From NCBI RefSeq assembly GCF_001650635.1, contig NZ_LWQU01000054.1:1-64000 (forward strand): a stretch of 64,000 bases of DNA, given 5' to 3'. The first letter of the stretch is position 1, and the number at the start of each line of letters is the position of its first letter. The position numbers and the translations under genes were made by a program. Origin of the DNA: Magnetospirillum moscoviense (lineage in GTDB: Bacteria; Pseudomonadota; Alphaproteobacteria; Rhodospirillales; Magnetospirillaceae). The notes below the pieces were generated by a model. That model was not told the origin of the DNA, did no database searches, and saw only the letters and a program-made list of their open reading frames with translations. Of the stretch, positions 17,188-26,132 are shown in pieces.

Positions 17188-18009
17188 TTATGACCCAACA
17201 ACTTGCGCGATTGTGCAGAACTCGGCGACGCTCAATTCTTCGGCCCGGCGCGTCGGGGGGATTGCCGCAGCGGCCAAGATCGCCTCGGCGTCGCCCAGTG
17301 CTTTCAGGCTGGACCGCAGCATTTTGCGGCGTTGTCCGAAGGCGGCGGCGGTGACCCGTTCCAGGACCTCCAGCCGGGCCGGGGCCAACGGTTCCGGGCG
17401 TGGAATCAATTGGACCACCGTCGATATCACGTTGGGCGGCGGCGTGAAGGCGCGCCGGTCGATGTTGAACAAGGGCCGGACCTCGCACAGCCACTGGGTG
17501 ATCACCGACAGGCGGCCGTAATCGGGCGAACGCGGAGCCGCCGCCAGGCGGTCCACCACCTCTTTCTGGAACATCAAGGTCAGGCTTTCGAAGGCGCGGG
17601 CCTGACGCAGCCATTGCAGCAGCAGCACAGTCGAGATGTTGTAGGGCAGATTGGCGACGATACGCCGTGGCGCCTCGCCCAGGCTGGCGGCGTCGATTTC
17701 CAGCGCGTCGCCGGCGATGATCTCCAACTGCCCGGGATAGGCCTCGGCGATCTCGGACTGAATGGCGATAGCGCGGTCGTCGCGCTCGATGACGATCAGG
17801 CGACGGGTCCCGGCGTCCAGCAGCGCGCGGGTCAGGCCGCCGGGACCGGGGCCGATCTCGATGGTGGTGCCCAAGGCCAGGTCGCCGGCCGCCCGCGCGA
17901 TGCGACCGGTCAGATTGAGGTCGAGCAGGAAGTGCTGCCCCAGCGACTTGCGCGCCGCCAGCCCATGGGCGGCGATCACCTCGCGCAACGGAGGAAGCCG
18001 GTCGGTCAT
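17188..18009 (-). CDS. rsmA: 16S rRNA dimethyladenosine transferase
   Basis: RsmA/KsgA methylates two adenosines near the 3' end of 16S rRNA using S-adenosylmethionine, a late step in small-subunit assembly. The 273-residue chain has the KSLGQHFLLD start motif, the SAM-binding loop IEIGPGPGGLTRALL and the catalytic NLPYNIST motif. Its ATG overlaps the pdxA stop codon (ATGA), so it is the last gene of the lptF-lptD-surA-pdxA-rsmA operon, a common proteobacterial order. The frame is open further upstream but this start fits the family length. Confidence 0.96.
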   Translation of the reverse strand: MTDRLPPLREVIAAHGLAARKSLGQHFLLDLNLTGRIARAAGDLALGTTIEIGPGPGGLTRALLDAGTRRLIVIERDDRAIAIQSEIAEAYPGQLEIIAGDALEIDAASLGEAPRRIVANLPYNISTVLLLQWLRQARAFESLTLMFQKEVVDRLAAAPRSPDYGRLSVITQWLCEVRPLFNIDRRAFTPPPNVISTVVQLIPRPEPLAPARLEVLERVTAAAFGQRRKMLRSSLKALGDAEAILAAAAIPPTRRAEELSVAEFCTIAQVVGS

Positions 18010-19010
18010 GACAAGGCAACGGCCCGGTTGGCCGCGATATCGGCGGCGGTCCGGATGGCCGCCATCAGGCTGGTCTCGACCGCCTGGCCGGTTCCGGCCA
18101 GCGCGAAAGCGGTGCCGTGATCGGGCGAGGTGCGCACGAACGGCAAGCCCAGGGTGATGTTGACGCCGCCGTCGAAATCGATGGTCTTGATGGGGATCAG
18201 CGCCTGGTCGTGATACATGCACAGCACCGCGTCATAGGTCTGGCGGGCGCGGGCGTGGAACAAGGTGTCGGATGGCAACGGCCCGAACGCGTCGATGCCG
18301 GCGGCCCGCAGGTCGGCGATGGCCGGGGCGACGATGTCGATGTCCTCGCGCCCCATTGTGCCATCCTCGCCGGCGTGGGGGTTGAGCCCGGCAACCGCCA
18401 GACGCGGGCGGGCCAGGCCGAAATCGACCCGGAGCGCGCGGGCGGTCTGGGTGCCGACCGAGACGATCAGTTCGCGGTTCAGCATGCGGATCGCCTCGGT
18501 CAGGGCGACATGGATGGTCACCGGCACCACCCGCAAGCCGGGGCAGGCCAGCATCATCACCTCGTGGCCGTCCAGACCGGCCAGATGGGCCAGATATTCG
18601 GTGTGGCCGGGAAAGGTGAAGCCACCCCGGGTCATCACCGCCTTGTGAATCGGGTTGGTGACCAGTGCCGACGCCTGGCCCTTGGTGCACAATTCGACCG
18701 CCCAACTGATGGCGCGGGCGACGGCGCCGGCATTGGCCGGATCGGGATGTCCGGGGGCGACCATGACCGGCAGGTCAAGCGCCAGCACCGGCAGGGCCTT
18801 GGGGAAGATGGCGGCGGCCTGGGCCGGGTCGGCGATGGTGACGATCGGGCAGTCCAGGCCCAGCCGGGCCGCCAGCGCCCGCAGACGGTCGGGCTGGTCG
18901 ATCATGAAGAAGGGGGGCAAACCCTCGCTTCGCCGCAGCCAGGCCTTCAGGGCGATGTCGCCGCCGATGCCGGCGGGCTCGCCCATGGTCACGGCCAGCG
19001 GGGCGATCAT
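18006..19010 (-). CDS. pdxA: 4-hydroxythreonine-4-phosphate dehydrogenase
   Basis: PdxA oxidises 4-phosphohydroxy-L-threonine in the pyridoxal phosphate pathway. The 334-residue chain begins MIAPLAVTMGEPAGIGGDIA, the family N-terminus, and contains the metal-ligand histidine regions FPGHTEYLAH and CMYHDQALIPIKT. The start codon shares one base with the surA stop (TGATG) and the end overlaps rsmA by four bases, so translation is tightly coupled to both neighbours. Confidence 0.96.
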   Translation of the reverse strand: MIAPLAVTMGEPAGIGGDIALKAWLRRSEGLPPFFMIDQPDRLRALAARLGLDCPIVTIADPAQAAAIFPKALPVLALDLPVMVAPGHPDPANAGAVARAISWAVELCTKGQASALVTNPIHKAVMTRGGFTFPGHTEYLAHLAGLDGHEVMMLACPGLRVVPVTIHVALTEAIRMLNRELIVSVGTQTARALRVDFGLARPRLAVAGLNPHAGEDGTMGREDIDIVAPAIADLRAAGIDAFGPLPSDTLFHARARQTYDAVLCMYHDQALIPIKTIDFDGGVNITLGLPFVRTSPDHGTAFALAGTGQAVETSLMAAIRTAADIAANRAVALS

Positions 19011-20278
19011 CACAGGCGGACGTCGATGAAGGCCTGGCGGCGCAGATCGCGCAGATAGCGGCGCGACAGCATGTCCAGGCGCTCGTCCTCGATGGTCCGG
19101 CGGACCTGATCGCGGGTCAGGCCGGCGACCTTGGTCGCCTCGTCGCGCGAACAGACCATCATCACCTGGATGCCGTCGGTCGTCAGGTTGGGCTGGGAAA
19201 CCTGGTTGACCGTGACCGGCATCAGGATCTGGCGGGTTTCGGCGTTCAGCGCCGACAAGGTGGACGGACCGATCCGTTCGACCTTGAGGGCGCCGATCCG
19301 GTGGGCGTTGGTGTCGAACTCGGCGCAGCTCTTGGTTCCGGCCGAGACCTTGGCGGCTTGGGCCAGCAATTGCTGGCGCGGCGGCGCGCCCGGCCCCTGC
19401 GGCATCGGCAGGATCATACGCGAATAGGTGACGGTGCTGGCCTCGGGATCGACGAACTGGCCGGCGATCCGTTGGTCGATCAGGGCGATGATGTGAAAGC
19501 CGCTGGAGGTGCGGGTCAAGGGCGACACCTGTCCCTTGGTCAGCTTGGCGGCGATGGCGGCCACTTCGTCGTCCAGGCCGGTCTCGTTCATCCACCCCAT
19601 GGTGCCGCCATTGGCGGCGGTCGGCGCGCGCGAGAATTGCCTTGCCAGGACCGCGAAAGGGGTGCCGGCGCGCAACTGATCAACCAGACCTTCGCCCAGT
19701 CGCTTGGCCTCGTCCTCGGCGGCGGCGGAATCGACCGGCAGGTAGATTTCGGCCAGCAGCGATTCCGGCTGCCCCTGGCGGGCGCGCATGATCTCGAACC
19801 GGTCGGTGATTTCTTCCTCGCCGATGCGGATCTGCGGCTGGATCGCCCGGGTCATCAGCCGCATCCAGGTCAGGTCGGCGCGAATCTGTTCGCGGATGGT
19901 GCTGGCCTCGATCCCCTGCCGCGTCAGGTTGGGTATCAATGTGCCCTTGGGCATGCGGTTTTGCTGCTCGATCATGCCGATGCCGGTGTCGATGTCGCCG
20001 GCGGTGATCGATATCTTCAGGCGACTGGCTTCCTGCATCTGCAGGCGTTCGTCGATCATCTTGCGCACGACCTGCGGCACGACGCGGCGGCGGTTGTCGA
20101 CATTGTCGGGGATGTTGGCCGAAACCAGCGACAGCCTGACCCGGGCGATGACATCGTGAAGCGAGATCGCCTCGTCGTTCACCACGGCGGCGACGCGGTC
20201 GAAGTCTTGCGCGCCGGCCGAGGCGGCAAAGGCCAGCGGCGCCAACAATGTCAAGGACAGGATCAAGCGGCGGAACAT
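19010..20278 (-). CDS. surA: Periplasmic chaperone/peptidyl-prolyl isomerase SurA
   Basis: SurA escorts outer-membrane proteins, notably LptD, across the periplasm. A signal peptide (cleavage after about FAASAGAQ) is followed by the VAAVVNDEAIS block, an N-terminal helical chaperone domain and one parvulin-type PPIC domain (about residues 165-280, with RQFSRAPTAANGGTMGWMNE). At 422 residues it is close to the family size; only one isomerase domain is convincing, as in many alphaproteobacterial SurA proteins. AAGGGTG precedes the ATG. It sits between its main client gene lptD and pdxA. Confidence 0.93.
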   Translation of the reverse strand: MFRRLILSLTLLAPLAFAASAGAQDFDRVAAVVNDEAISLHDVIARVRLSLVSANIPDNVDNRRRVVPQVVRKMIDERLQMQEASRLKISITAGDIDTGIGMIEQQNRMPKGTLIPNLTRQGIEASTIREQIRADLTWMRLMTRAIQPQIRIGEEEITDRFEIMRARQGQPESLLAEIYLPVDSAAAEDEAKRLGEGLVDQLRAGTPFAVLARQFSRAPTAANGGTMGWMNETGLDDEVAAIAAKLTKGQVSPLTRTSSGFHIIALIDQRIAGQFVDPEASTVTYSRMILPMPQGPGAPPRQQLLAQAAKVSAGTKSCAEFDTNAHRIGALKVERIGPSTLSALNAETRQILMPVTVNQVSQPNLTTDGIQVMMVCSRDEATKVAGLTRDQVRRTIEDERLDMLSRRYLRDLRRQAFIDVRL

Positions 20279-20324
20279 GGGTCACCCTTACCTTGGCGCA
20301 CCGTCGATTGCGACGGTCCGATCA

Positions 20325-23144
20325 TCAAAATACGTTGAACGGCACGTCGCCCAAAGTCCTGAAGACGACGTTGAAGGTCAATTCATAGCCGGCCAGGATG
20401 TCGCGGTCATGAATGTAGGATCGGCGGAAATTGGTGACGAAGGCGAAGCACTCGTCTGAATAGATCAACCTGGTCGTCCATCCGAGCGGGCCGCCATTGT
20501 CGGACAGGTTCGAGGCCGAGCTGGCCTGCGCCGCCCAATGCCGGGTCATTTGCGAGCTCAGGGTGTAGGACACCACCTGTCTGGACGGGAATATCAGGTT
20601 CTCGCTTTCGGAAGTGTCGAAGCGGTAGTAGCTGACATCGGCCCGCAAAATCGGGCTGCCGATGCTGAACCGCGTTTCGTTGCGGCGCACCTCGGCGGTG
20701 TCCTTGTCCAACCGAACGCGATTGAGGAATGAGATGTTGCCGGTCGGCGCATAATCGAAGCGGGCGACATAGTCGGAAAGGTTGTCGCCGAAACCGGACC
20801 GCTCCGAGTAGGTCGAGTCGGCGTGCGCCCGCCAGCCTTGCGCGACCTGGGCGGCGACATAGCCCAGCCGGCGCGGATGGGCGCTCCAGCGCAGCCCGTA
20901 GCCGCCGCGCAGACCGCCCTCGACCCGGTCCAGCCCGGTCTTGCGGTTGGCACGCAGGATGTTGACGTCGTCCAACTCGCTGTCCAGCGAATCCTCGTTG
21001 GGAATCGAGCGCGGATTGTTGCCGTTGGGGCTGGCCGCGACCATCACCATCGGTTCGATGATCTGCGGCATCGTGGCGCTGTCGCGGACAAAGGGGTAGC
21101 GCCAGTTCGCCGCCACCTGCGGGACGACACGCCCCGCGGTCGCCGAGCCCCGGTTCTCGTTCAGATGGTCGGAATGATAGCCGTCGCCTCGTAGCGACAC
21201 CGACACGTCGGTCAGGTCGCCTTGCTTGCCCCGGAACGGGCGGTTCCAGGCGACATTGGACGACAGGCGCCGGGCGGAAACGCCATCCAGCCTGTTGTAG
21301 GCCAGCATGTCGCTATCGACAGTCCAATAGGCGCCTCGCGAATTGGGGTGCGACTGGTGGCTGAACACCGCGTGGGGCAGGACCATCGGCGAAGTGTCGT
21401 CGTCGTCGGTTGGGCGCAGCCCCTGGAACGCCATCGCCTCGACCATGGCGTAGTTGCGGCGCCCCAAACCTTCCAGATAGGGGCGAGTAGTCAGCCACGG
21501 ACGGTTGCTGTTGATCGGGTAGCCGTAAAGGTTGTTGTAGGTGCCGTCCGACGTCCGCTGCAGCTGATAACCGGCCCTCCATGTGTTGTCGAGGTCGAAC
21601 CGGCCTTCGGCCTCGATATGGCCTCGGGTCTCGGCGGTGTGGCGATCCTGGGTGAACGACCCGGAGGTCTTGGTTTCGCCGGAATAGCCGGTCCAGCGGT
21701 GGTTGGCGGCCAGCACGACGCGCTGCAGCAGGCTGTCTTGGGCGTCGTCCAGCGTCGCGGGCGTGTTGACCCTGGTCGCCGTCGCACTGGGGAACAGGAA
21801 ACGCGGCGAGAACGTGACGTCCTGATTGTCGGCGACCGCCCAGAAATAGGGGACGGTGATGTTGGCGCCCAGGGTTGATGACAAGCCCATGGTCGGAGCC
21901 AGCAGGCCGCTTTTGCGCTTCACCGTCGGATCCGGGTGCGACAGATAGGGGGTGTAGGCGACCGGGATGCCGGCCAATTCCAGCCAGGCGTCACGATATT
22001 CGATGACCTGGGCTTCCTGGTCGTGGGTGATGCGGACCGCCTTGGCTTCCCACAGCGGGCGGCGGTCGGGCTTGTTCCGGCACGGCTCGCAGGCGGTGTA
22101 GACCGCCTTGTCGAAGTCGGTGCGGTTGCCGCCCGAGCGGATGCCGCTGGCCGCCGCCATGCGCGAGCGATCGGACAACAGCACGCGCAATTCCTTGCCG
22201 ACGCCATCCTTCAGGTCCCCGGTCATCTCGAAATATTCGGCGAACATGGTGTCGCCGGTCGGTTCGACCAGGGTGACGTTGCCGGACGCCGTCATCACGT
22301 CGTGCTTCAGGTTGTAGCTTAAGGTATCGGCGATCAGGGTCCGGCCGGTCTGCCCCACCTCGACCCGGCCCTTGGCGGTGACGATGCCCAATTCGCGGTC
22401 ATGGATGATCTGGTCGGCGGTCAGGCGGACCGGCTCCTCGGCCTCGTCGCCATCGACGCTGTCCTGCGTCGCCGGCGGCATTGGCCGCGGCGCCTTGGCG
22501 GCGGTCTCGGGCTCGGCGGCGGCCGGCTGAGCCGAGGCCGGACGCATCACCGGGCGGTTGGTCTGCCCGGGTTCGGCCGGGGTGTCATCGTTCCAGGCGT
22601 CGCCCCATCCGCGAATGTCCGAAGCCGACGCGGCCGGCATTCTTGGCGCGGCGACGACCGGTGTCGATGCCGTCGGAAATGTCGGCGCCGTCGCCGGCAT
22701 CGTCGCCCGGCGCGGCTGTGGCGGTTCCGGAACCGCGTCGTCCCCCCAGGCCTGGCCCCAGCCGCCAGGCTGGGCCGGTGCGGGTGCGGCGATCGGGGCC
22801 GGCACCATGGGCGCGGTCGGCGCGACCGGTCTGGCTGCCGGAATCGCTGCGCGGGAACGGGCCGGAGCAGGGGCGGGACCGGACTCCTCGCCCCAGGCCT
22901 GCCCCCATCCGCCGGGTTGAACCGGGGCTGGCGACGGGGCTGGCGACGGGGTGGCGACCGGAGCGGCCGGTTGGGCGGTCGGGATGGTCGCACGGGGGCG
23001 GGACGGCGGTGCCGGGTTGGGCGCCTGGTCTTCGCCCCAGGCGTCGCCCCAGCCGCCGATCTCGCCGGCGCCGACGGCCAAGGCTGGGACGGCTGTCACG
23101 GTCAGCGGCGTGGTCAGGACGGCGATCAAGGCAAGACGGCGCAT
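20325..23144 (-). CDS. lptD: LPS-assembly protein LptD with repeated N-terminal extension
   Basis: LptD forms the outer-membrane plug-and-barrel that inserts lipopolysaccharide on the cell surface. After a signal peptide (MRRLALIAVLTTPLTVTAVPA-like) comes an unusual extension of about 200 residues made of four tandem units of about 49 residues, each with GWGxAWG(E/D)(D/E) at about residues 30, 78, 127 and 178, joined by Pro/Ala/Arg-rich linkers. Then follow the OstA/LptA-like domain (from about ADQIIHDRELGIVTAKGRVE), a CEPC cysteine pair and the C-terminal barrel ending in VPFNVF. GAGG eight bases before ATG 23144 supports that start. Length 939 residues exceeds many LptD proteins mainly because of the extension. 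Confidence 0.93.
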   Translation of the reverse strand: MRRLALIAVLTTPLTVTAVPALAVGAGEIGGWGDAWGEDQAPNPAPPSRPRATIPTAQPAAPVATPSPAPSPAPVQPGGWGQAWGEESGPAPAPARSRAAIPAARPVAPTAPMVPAPIAAPAPAQPGGWGQAWGDDAVPEPPQPRRATMPATAPTFPTASTPVVAAPRMPAASASDIRGWGDAWNDDTPAEPGQTNRPVMRPASAQPAAAEPETAAKAPRPMPPATQDSVDGDEAEEPVRLTADQIIHDRELGIVTAKGRVEVGQTGRTLIADTLSYNLKHDVMTASGNVTLVEPTGDTMFAEYFEMTGDLKDGVGKELRVLLSDRSRMAAASGIRSGGNRTDFDKAVYTACEPCRNKPDRRPLWEAKAVRITHDQEAQVIEYRDAWLELAGIPVAYTPYLSHPDPTVKRKSGLLAPTMGLSSTLGANITVPYFWAVADNQDVTFSPRFLFPSATATRVNTPATLDDAQDSLLQRVVLAANHRWTGYSGETKTSGSFTQDRHTAETRGHIEAEGRFDLDNTWRAGYQLQRTSDGTYNNLYGYPINSNRPWLTTRPYLEGLGRRNYAMVEAMAFQGLRPTDDDDTSPMVLPHAVFSHQSHPNSRGAYWTVDSDMLAYNRLDGVSARRLSSNVAWNRPFRGKQGDLTDVSVSLRGDGYHSDHLNENRGSATAGRVVPQVAANWRYPFVRDSATMPQIIEPMVMVAASPNGNNPRSIPNEDSLDSELDDVNILRANRKTGLDRVEGGLRGGYGLRWSAHPRRLGYVAAQVAQGWRAHADSTYSERSGFGDNLSDYVARFDYAPTGNISFLNRVRLDKDTAEVRRNETRFSIGSPILRADVSYYRFDTSESENLIFPSRQVVSYTLSSQMTRHWAAQASSASNLSDNGGPLGWTTRLIYSDECFAFVTNFRRSYIHDRDILAGYELTFNVVFRTLGDVPFNVF
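22470..23057 (-). repeat. Four repeats of about 49 codons in lptD
   Basis: Residues about 30-225 of LptD contain four units, each GGWGxAWG(E/D) followed by an acidic/Pro stretch and a RA(T/A)(I/M)P block. The first three are close copies; the fourth (RGWGDAWNDD) has diverged. Confidence 0.85.
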
Positions 23145-23161
23145 CGGCAAGGCCTCGCGGA

Positions 23162-24289
23162 TCAACCGGCAAGACCGGCGAAACCGCCGATCCTGCGCCG
23201 ACGGGGCCGGCCCGTCGGGTGTTGGATGAACCACAGGCCGCCAGCGATGGGAATGGCGGCGGCGACGTAAAGCAAGGGAATGAAGGCCAGAGACGAGGTC
23301 GCCAGATTGGCCACGCCCAAGGCCATGGCCTGGGCGGCGATCATCAAGCCGACCGCGGTCAGGATCGCCGGTGTCTGGCCGCGGCGGTCGAAGCCGGCGC
23401 CCAGCAGGCAGGCCAGGGCGATCACCGCGAAGCCCAGATTGTAGAACGGCGAGGAAAAACGCTGGTGCAGCTCGACCTTGGCGCGGCGGTACTCGGACCG
23501 GCCCAGCTCGGACTCGTTGACCGTCAGCAATTCGGCGATCGAGCGCTCGCGGGCGTCGCGGTAGCGGTCGCCGCCCTTGCCGGTCGCCGTGGCCAGATCG
23601 ACGGTGTAGGAATCGAAATGCAGCACCGACAATTGTCCGGTTCCACGCGGCAGGCTTTGCCTGTTGCCATTGACCATCAGCACGCGTGGGCCGGTCGCGG
23701 TGAAGACCAGGGCGCCGCGTTCGGCCATCATGGTCATCGGCTTGTCGGGATTACGCTTGTCGTGCACCAAGATCCCCAAAAGCTCGCCATCGGGGCTGCG
23801 CGCCCCGACATAAACGGTCAGGCCGTCCCCGAACTTGTTGAACGCCCCTTCCTGCAGCAACACGTTGGTAATGTCGTTGCGGATCGACCATTGCAATTCG
23901 CGGAAGTGCTGGACCGAGGCGGGGATGATCCACAGCGACAAAGCCAGGCCGACAGCGGTCGTCATTGCCGCCAACAGCAAGGTCGGCTGTGCCAAAGCCC
24001 AATTGGACACCCCGGCCGAGCGCAACACCACCAATTCGCGGTCGGAATTGAGCTTGTTGTAGGTGAAAAGCGCCACTGCGAAAAGGGAAATCGGCAGGAT
24101 CACCACCAGGAAGGTGGGCATCAGCATCATGGTCAACTTCAGGAAGGTCGCCGCCGAAATGCCCTTGGTGACGATCAATTCGATGAAGCGTAGCGACTGG
24201 GTCAGCCACAGCACACACGACAGGGCCAGGGAGACGAAGATCATCCCCACCCCGAGCTGCCGCAGTATGTATCGCGTGATCCCCGTCAT
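23162..24289 (-). CDS. lptF: LPS export permease LptF
   Basis: An inner-membrane permease of the LptB2FG transporter that pulls lipopolysaccharide into the Lpt bridge. The 375-residue chain has the family plan: three N-terminal helices, a periplasmic beta-jellyroll and three C-terminal helices. ALSCVLWLTQSLRFIELIV and LFTYNKLNSDRELVVLRSAG are LptF hallmarks. It is the first gene of the lptD-surA-pdxA-rsmA operon, 17 bases before lptD. In most alphaproteobacteria lptG lies between lptF and lptD; here there is no room for it. A TATAAT box almost touches the start codon. Confidence 0.9.
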   Translation of the reverse strand: MTGITRYILRQLGVGMIFVSLALSCVLWLTQSLRFIELIVTKGISAATFLKLTMMLMPTFLVVILPISLFAVALFTYNKLNSDRELVVLRSAGVSNWALAQPTLLLAAMTTAVGLALSLWIIPASVQHFRELQWSIRNDITNVLLQEGAFNKFGDGLTVYVGARSPDGELLGILVHDKRNPDKPMTMMAERGALVFTATGPRVLMVNGNRQSLPRGTGQLSVLHFDSYTVDLATATGKGGDRYRDARERSIAELLTVNESELGRSEYRRAKVELHQRFSSPFYNLGFAVIALACLLGAGFDRRGQTPAILTAVGLMIAAQAMALGVANLATSSLAFIPLLYVAAAIPIAGGLWFIQHPTGRPRRRRIGGFAGLAG

Positions 24290-24297
24290 GGCGGCGG

Positions 24298-24327
24298 ATT
24301 ATAGACAGGCCTTCGCCCGGCGGCCAA
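24298..24327 (-). promoter_or_regulatory. Promoter of the lptF operon, giving a near-leaderless mRNA
   Basis: On the minus strand TTGGCC (24327-24322), an 18-base spacer and a perfect TATAAT (24303-24298) place the start site near 24291, two bases before the lptF ATG at 24289. No ribosome-binding site precedes that ATG, which agrees with a leaderless or near-leaderless transcript. Confidence 0.55.
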
Positions 24328-24365
24328 AGGGAATCAGAAGGGGCGCGGGAACGAATCCGGCGGGG

Positions 24366-26042
24366 CTATATGACGGTTTGCTTTCGTGCCGCCAGCGGCA
24401 AGGTGAAGCGGAAGCAGCACCCACCCTGCGGCGAGTCCGAGATGTGCACGCGGCCGCCATAATGATCGATCACCCGACTGCACAAGGTCAGGCCGATGCC
24501 GGTGCCCTCGGGCACCGACAGCGGGTCCAGACGCTGAAACATGGTGAAGACCTTCTCGCGGTATTCGGGGGCGATGCCCTTGCCGTTGTCGCAGACCCAG
24601 AACTCGGCGTCGGGGCCGGTTCCGTCGCAGCCGATGTGGATCGAGGGGCGGCGGTCGGGATGGTGGTGGCGCAGCGCGTTCTCGATCATCTGCCTGAACA
24701 AGATGTCGAGATGGCCGTCGCGGATGTTGAGCTCCGGCAAGGTGTGGTCGATGGTGATTTCGGCGTGAAGCCGTTCGACCAGGGGGGCCAGATCCTCGAC
24801 GATGCGATTGATCGTCTGTTCCGGCCGGATCTGCCCCAGCGGGTCGTCTATTCGTGAAATGCGGATGTAATCCAGCAACGCCAGCACCAGTTCGTTCATC
24901 CGCTTGGCACCGTCGCGGGCAAAGCCGATGAAGGCGCGGCCGTCATCGTCCAACTGCCCGCCATAGCGGCGTTCCAGCATCGAAACATAGGTGGCCACCG
25001 CCCGCGACGGCTCGCGCAGATCATGCGAGGCGACCCAGGTCAGCGTCTCTAATTCCTGGGCCGAGCGAGCCAGGCGCAGGTTGGCCTCGCTCAGTTCCCG
25101 GGTACGCGATTCGACCGCGTGCTCAAGGCCGACCAGATGACGGAACTCGCGCGCGGCCAGCCACAAGCCGACCATCGCCAGGACCACCGCCGGCGGCAAC
25201 AATTGGAACAATAGCGGCGTGTCGCGCAGATATTCCAGGATGCCGTAGGGCGCGGGATGCATCGCCACCACCGTCCAGCCGGCGCTGGCGATGGTTTCGC
25301 GGTGATACTGCCACTGGCGGCCGGCCAGGGTGGCAAGTCCCGACCCGCTGCTCAGACTTTCCACGAAAGCCGGGCCGGCGTCGCGCGGCAATGCCGGAAC
25401 GGCCGCAGCGGCCGGGTAGGAATGGATCAGGCGGCCGGCGCGATCGAACACCAGGGCCGGCATGTCCTTCGGCCCGGGCAATAGCCGCCACCGATCGTCA
25501 AGTTCGGCAAATTCCAGCGACAGGCCCAGTATGCCGGAAAACTTGCCGGATGTGTCGCGCAGCGGGACCGCCAGTCCGGTCACCATCTGGCCGCTGACCG
25601 GGCCGGTGTGCGGGTCCATGACCTCGAACAGGCTTCCCTTGACGGCCAAGTTGTTGAAGAACGGCGCTTGCGAGACATTCGGGGCTTTGCTGCCCGAGAA
25701 GGGCCTGCCGCTGGCGATGAATGCCCCGACGGAATCGGTGGCGGCGAAGTTGACCGCGGCGGGGAAACGCTGGTTCAGCCGTGCGAACAAGGCCCCGCAG
25801 GACGTTCCATCCCGATTCTTGACGCAATCGGTTTCGGCGATGGCGGTCAGGACCAACCGATAGCCGGCGATGAAATCCTCGGCGGCCTTTTGGTGGTCCT
25901 GGGCGATTTGCTCGATCTGGCTGTGCAGGGTGTCGCGACGAACGGTATAGTCCGAGACCACGATGGCGCCGCCATAGGCCAGTGCCATGGTAACGGCCGC
26001 AACCATGGCCATGGTCAGCTGGTGATGGACCAAGCGCACCAT
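24366..26042 (-). CDS. Membrane sensor histidine kinase with periplasmic Cache-type sensor
   Basis: A 558-residue kinase. One membrane helix near residue 10-30 and a second near 275-300 enclose a periplasmic sensor of about 245 residues that looks like a Cache domain (DYTVRRDTLHSQIEQIAQDH entry helix, LAVPLRDTSGKFSGILGLSL strand core). The cytoplasmic part has a phytochrome-kinase-type HisKA with H340 in VASHDLREP, then an HATPase domain with NALRHH (N box), DNGKGI (G1) and GTGIGLTL (G2). No response-regulator gene is adjacent, so its partner is unknown. GGAGAG before ATG 26042 fixes the start. Confidence 0.9.
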   Translation of the reverse strand: MVRLVHHQLTMAMVAAVTMALAYGGAIVVSDYTVRRDTLHSQIEQIAQDHQKAAEDFIAGYRLVLTAIAETDCVKNRDGTSCGALFARLNQRFPAAVNFAATDSVGAFIASGRPFSGSKAPNVSQAPFFNNLAVKGSLFEVMDPHTGPVSGQMVTGLAVPLRDTSGKFSGILGLSLEFAELDDRWRLLPGPKDMPALVFDRAGRLIHSYPAAAAVPALPRDAGPAFVESLSSGSGLATLAGRQWQYHRETIASAGWTVVAMHPAPYGILEYLRDTPLLFQLLPPAVVLAMVGLWLAAREFRHLVGLEHAVESRTRELSEANLRLARSAQELETLTWVASHDLREPSRAVATYVSMLERRYGGQLDDDGRAFIGFARDGAKRMNELVLALLDYIRISRIDDPLGQIRPEQTINRIVEDLAPLVERLHAEITIDHTLPELNIRDGHLDILFRQMIENALRHHHPDRRPSIHIGCDGTGPDAEFWVCDNGKGIAPEYREKVFTMFQRLDPLSVPEGTGIGLTLCSRVIDHYGGRVHISDSPQGGCCFRFTLPLAARKQTVI

Positions 26043-26132
26043 GGAACACTCTCCGCCGATTGCCGCGGCCACCGCAACCCAACCGCACATACTTAAGTAA
26101 CGCTGCGGTGCGCGGCAATCAAGGGGCTATCG

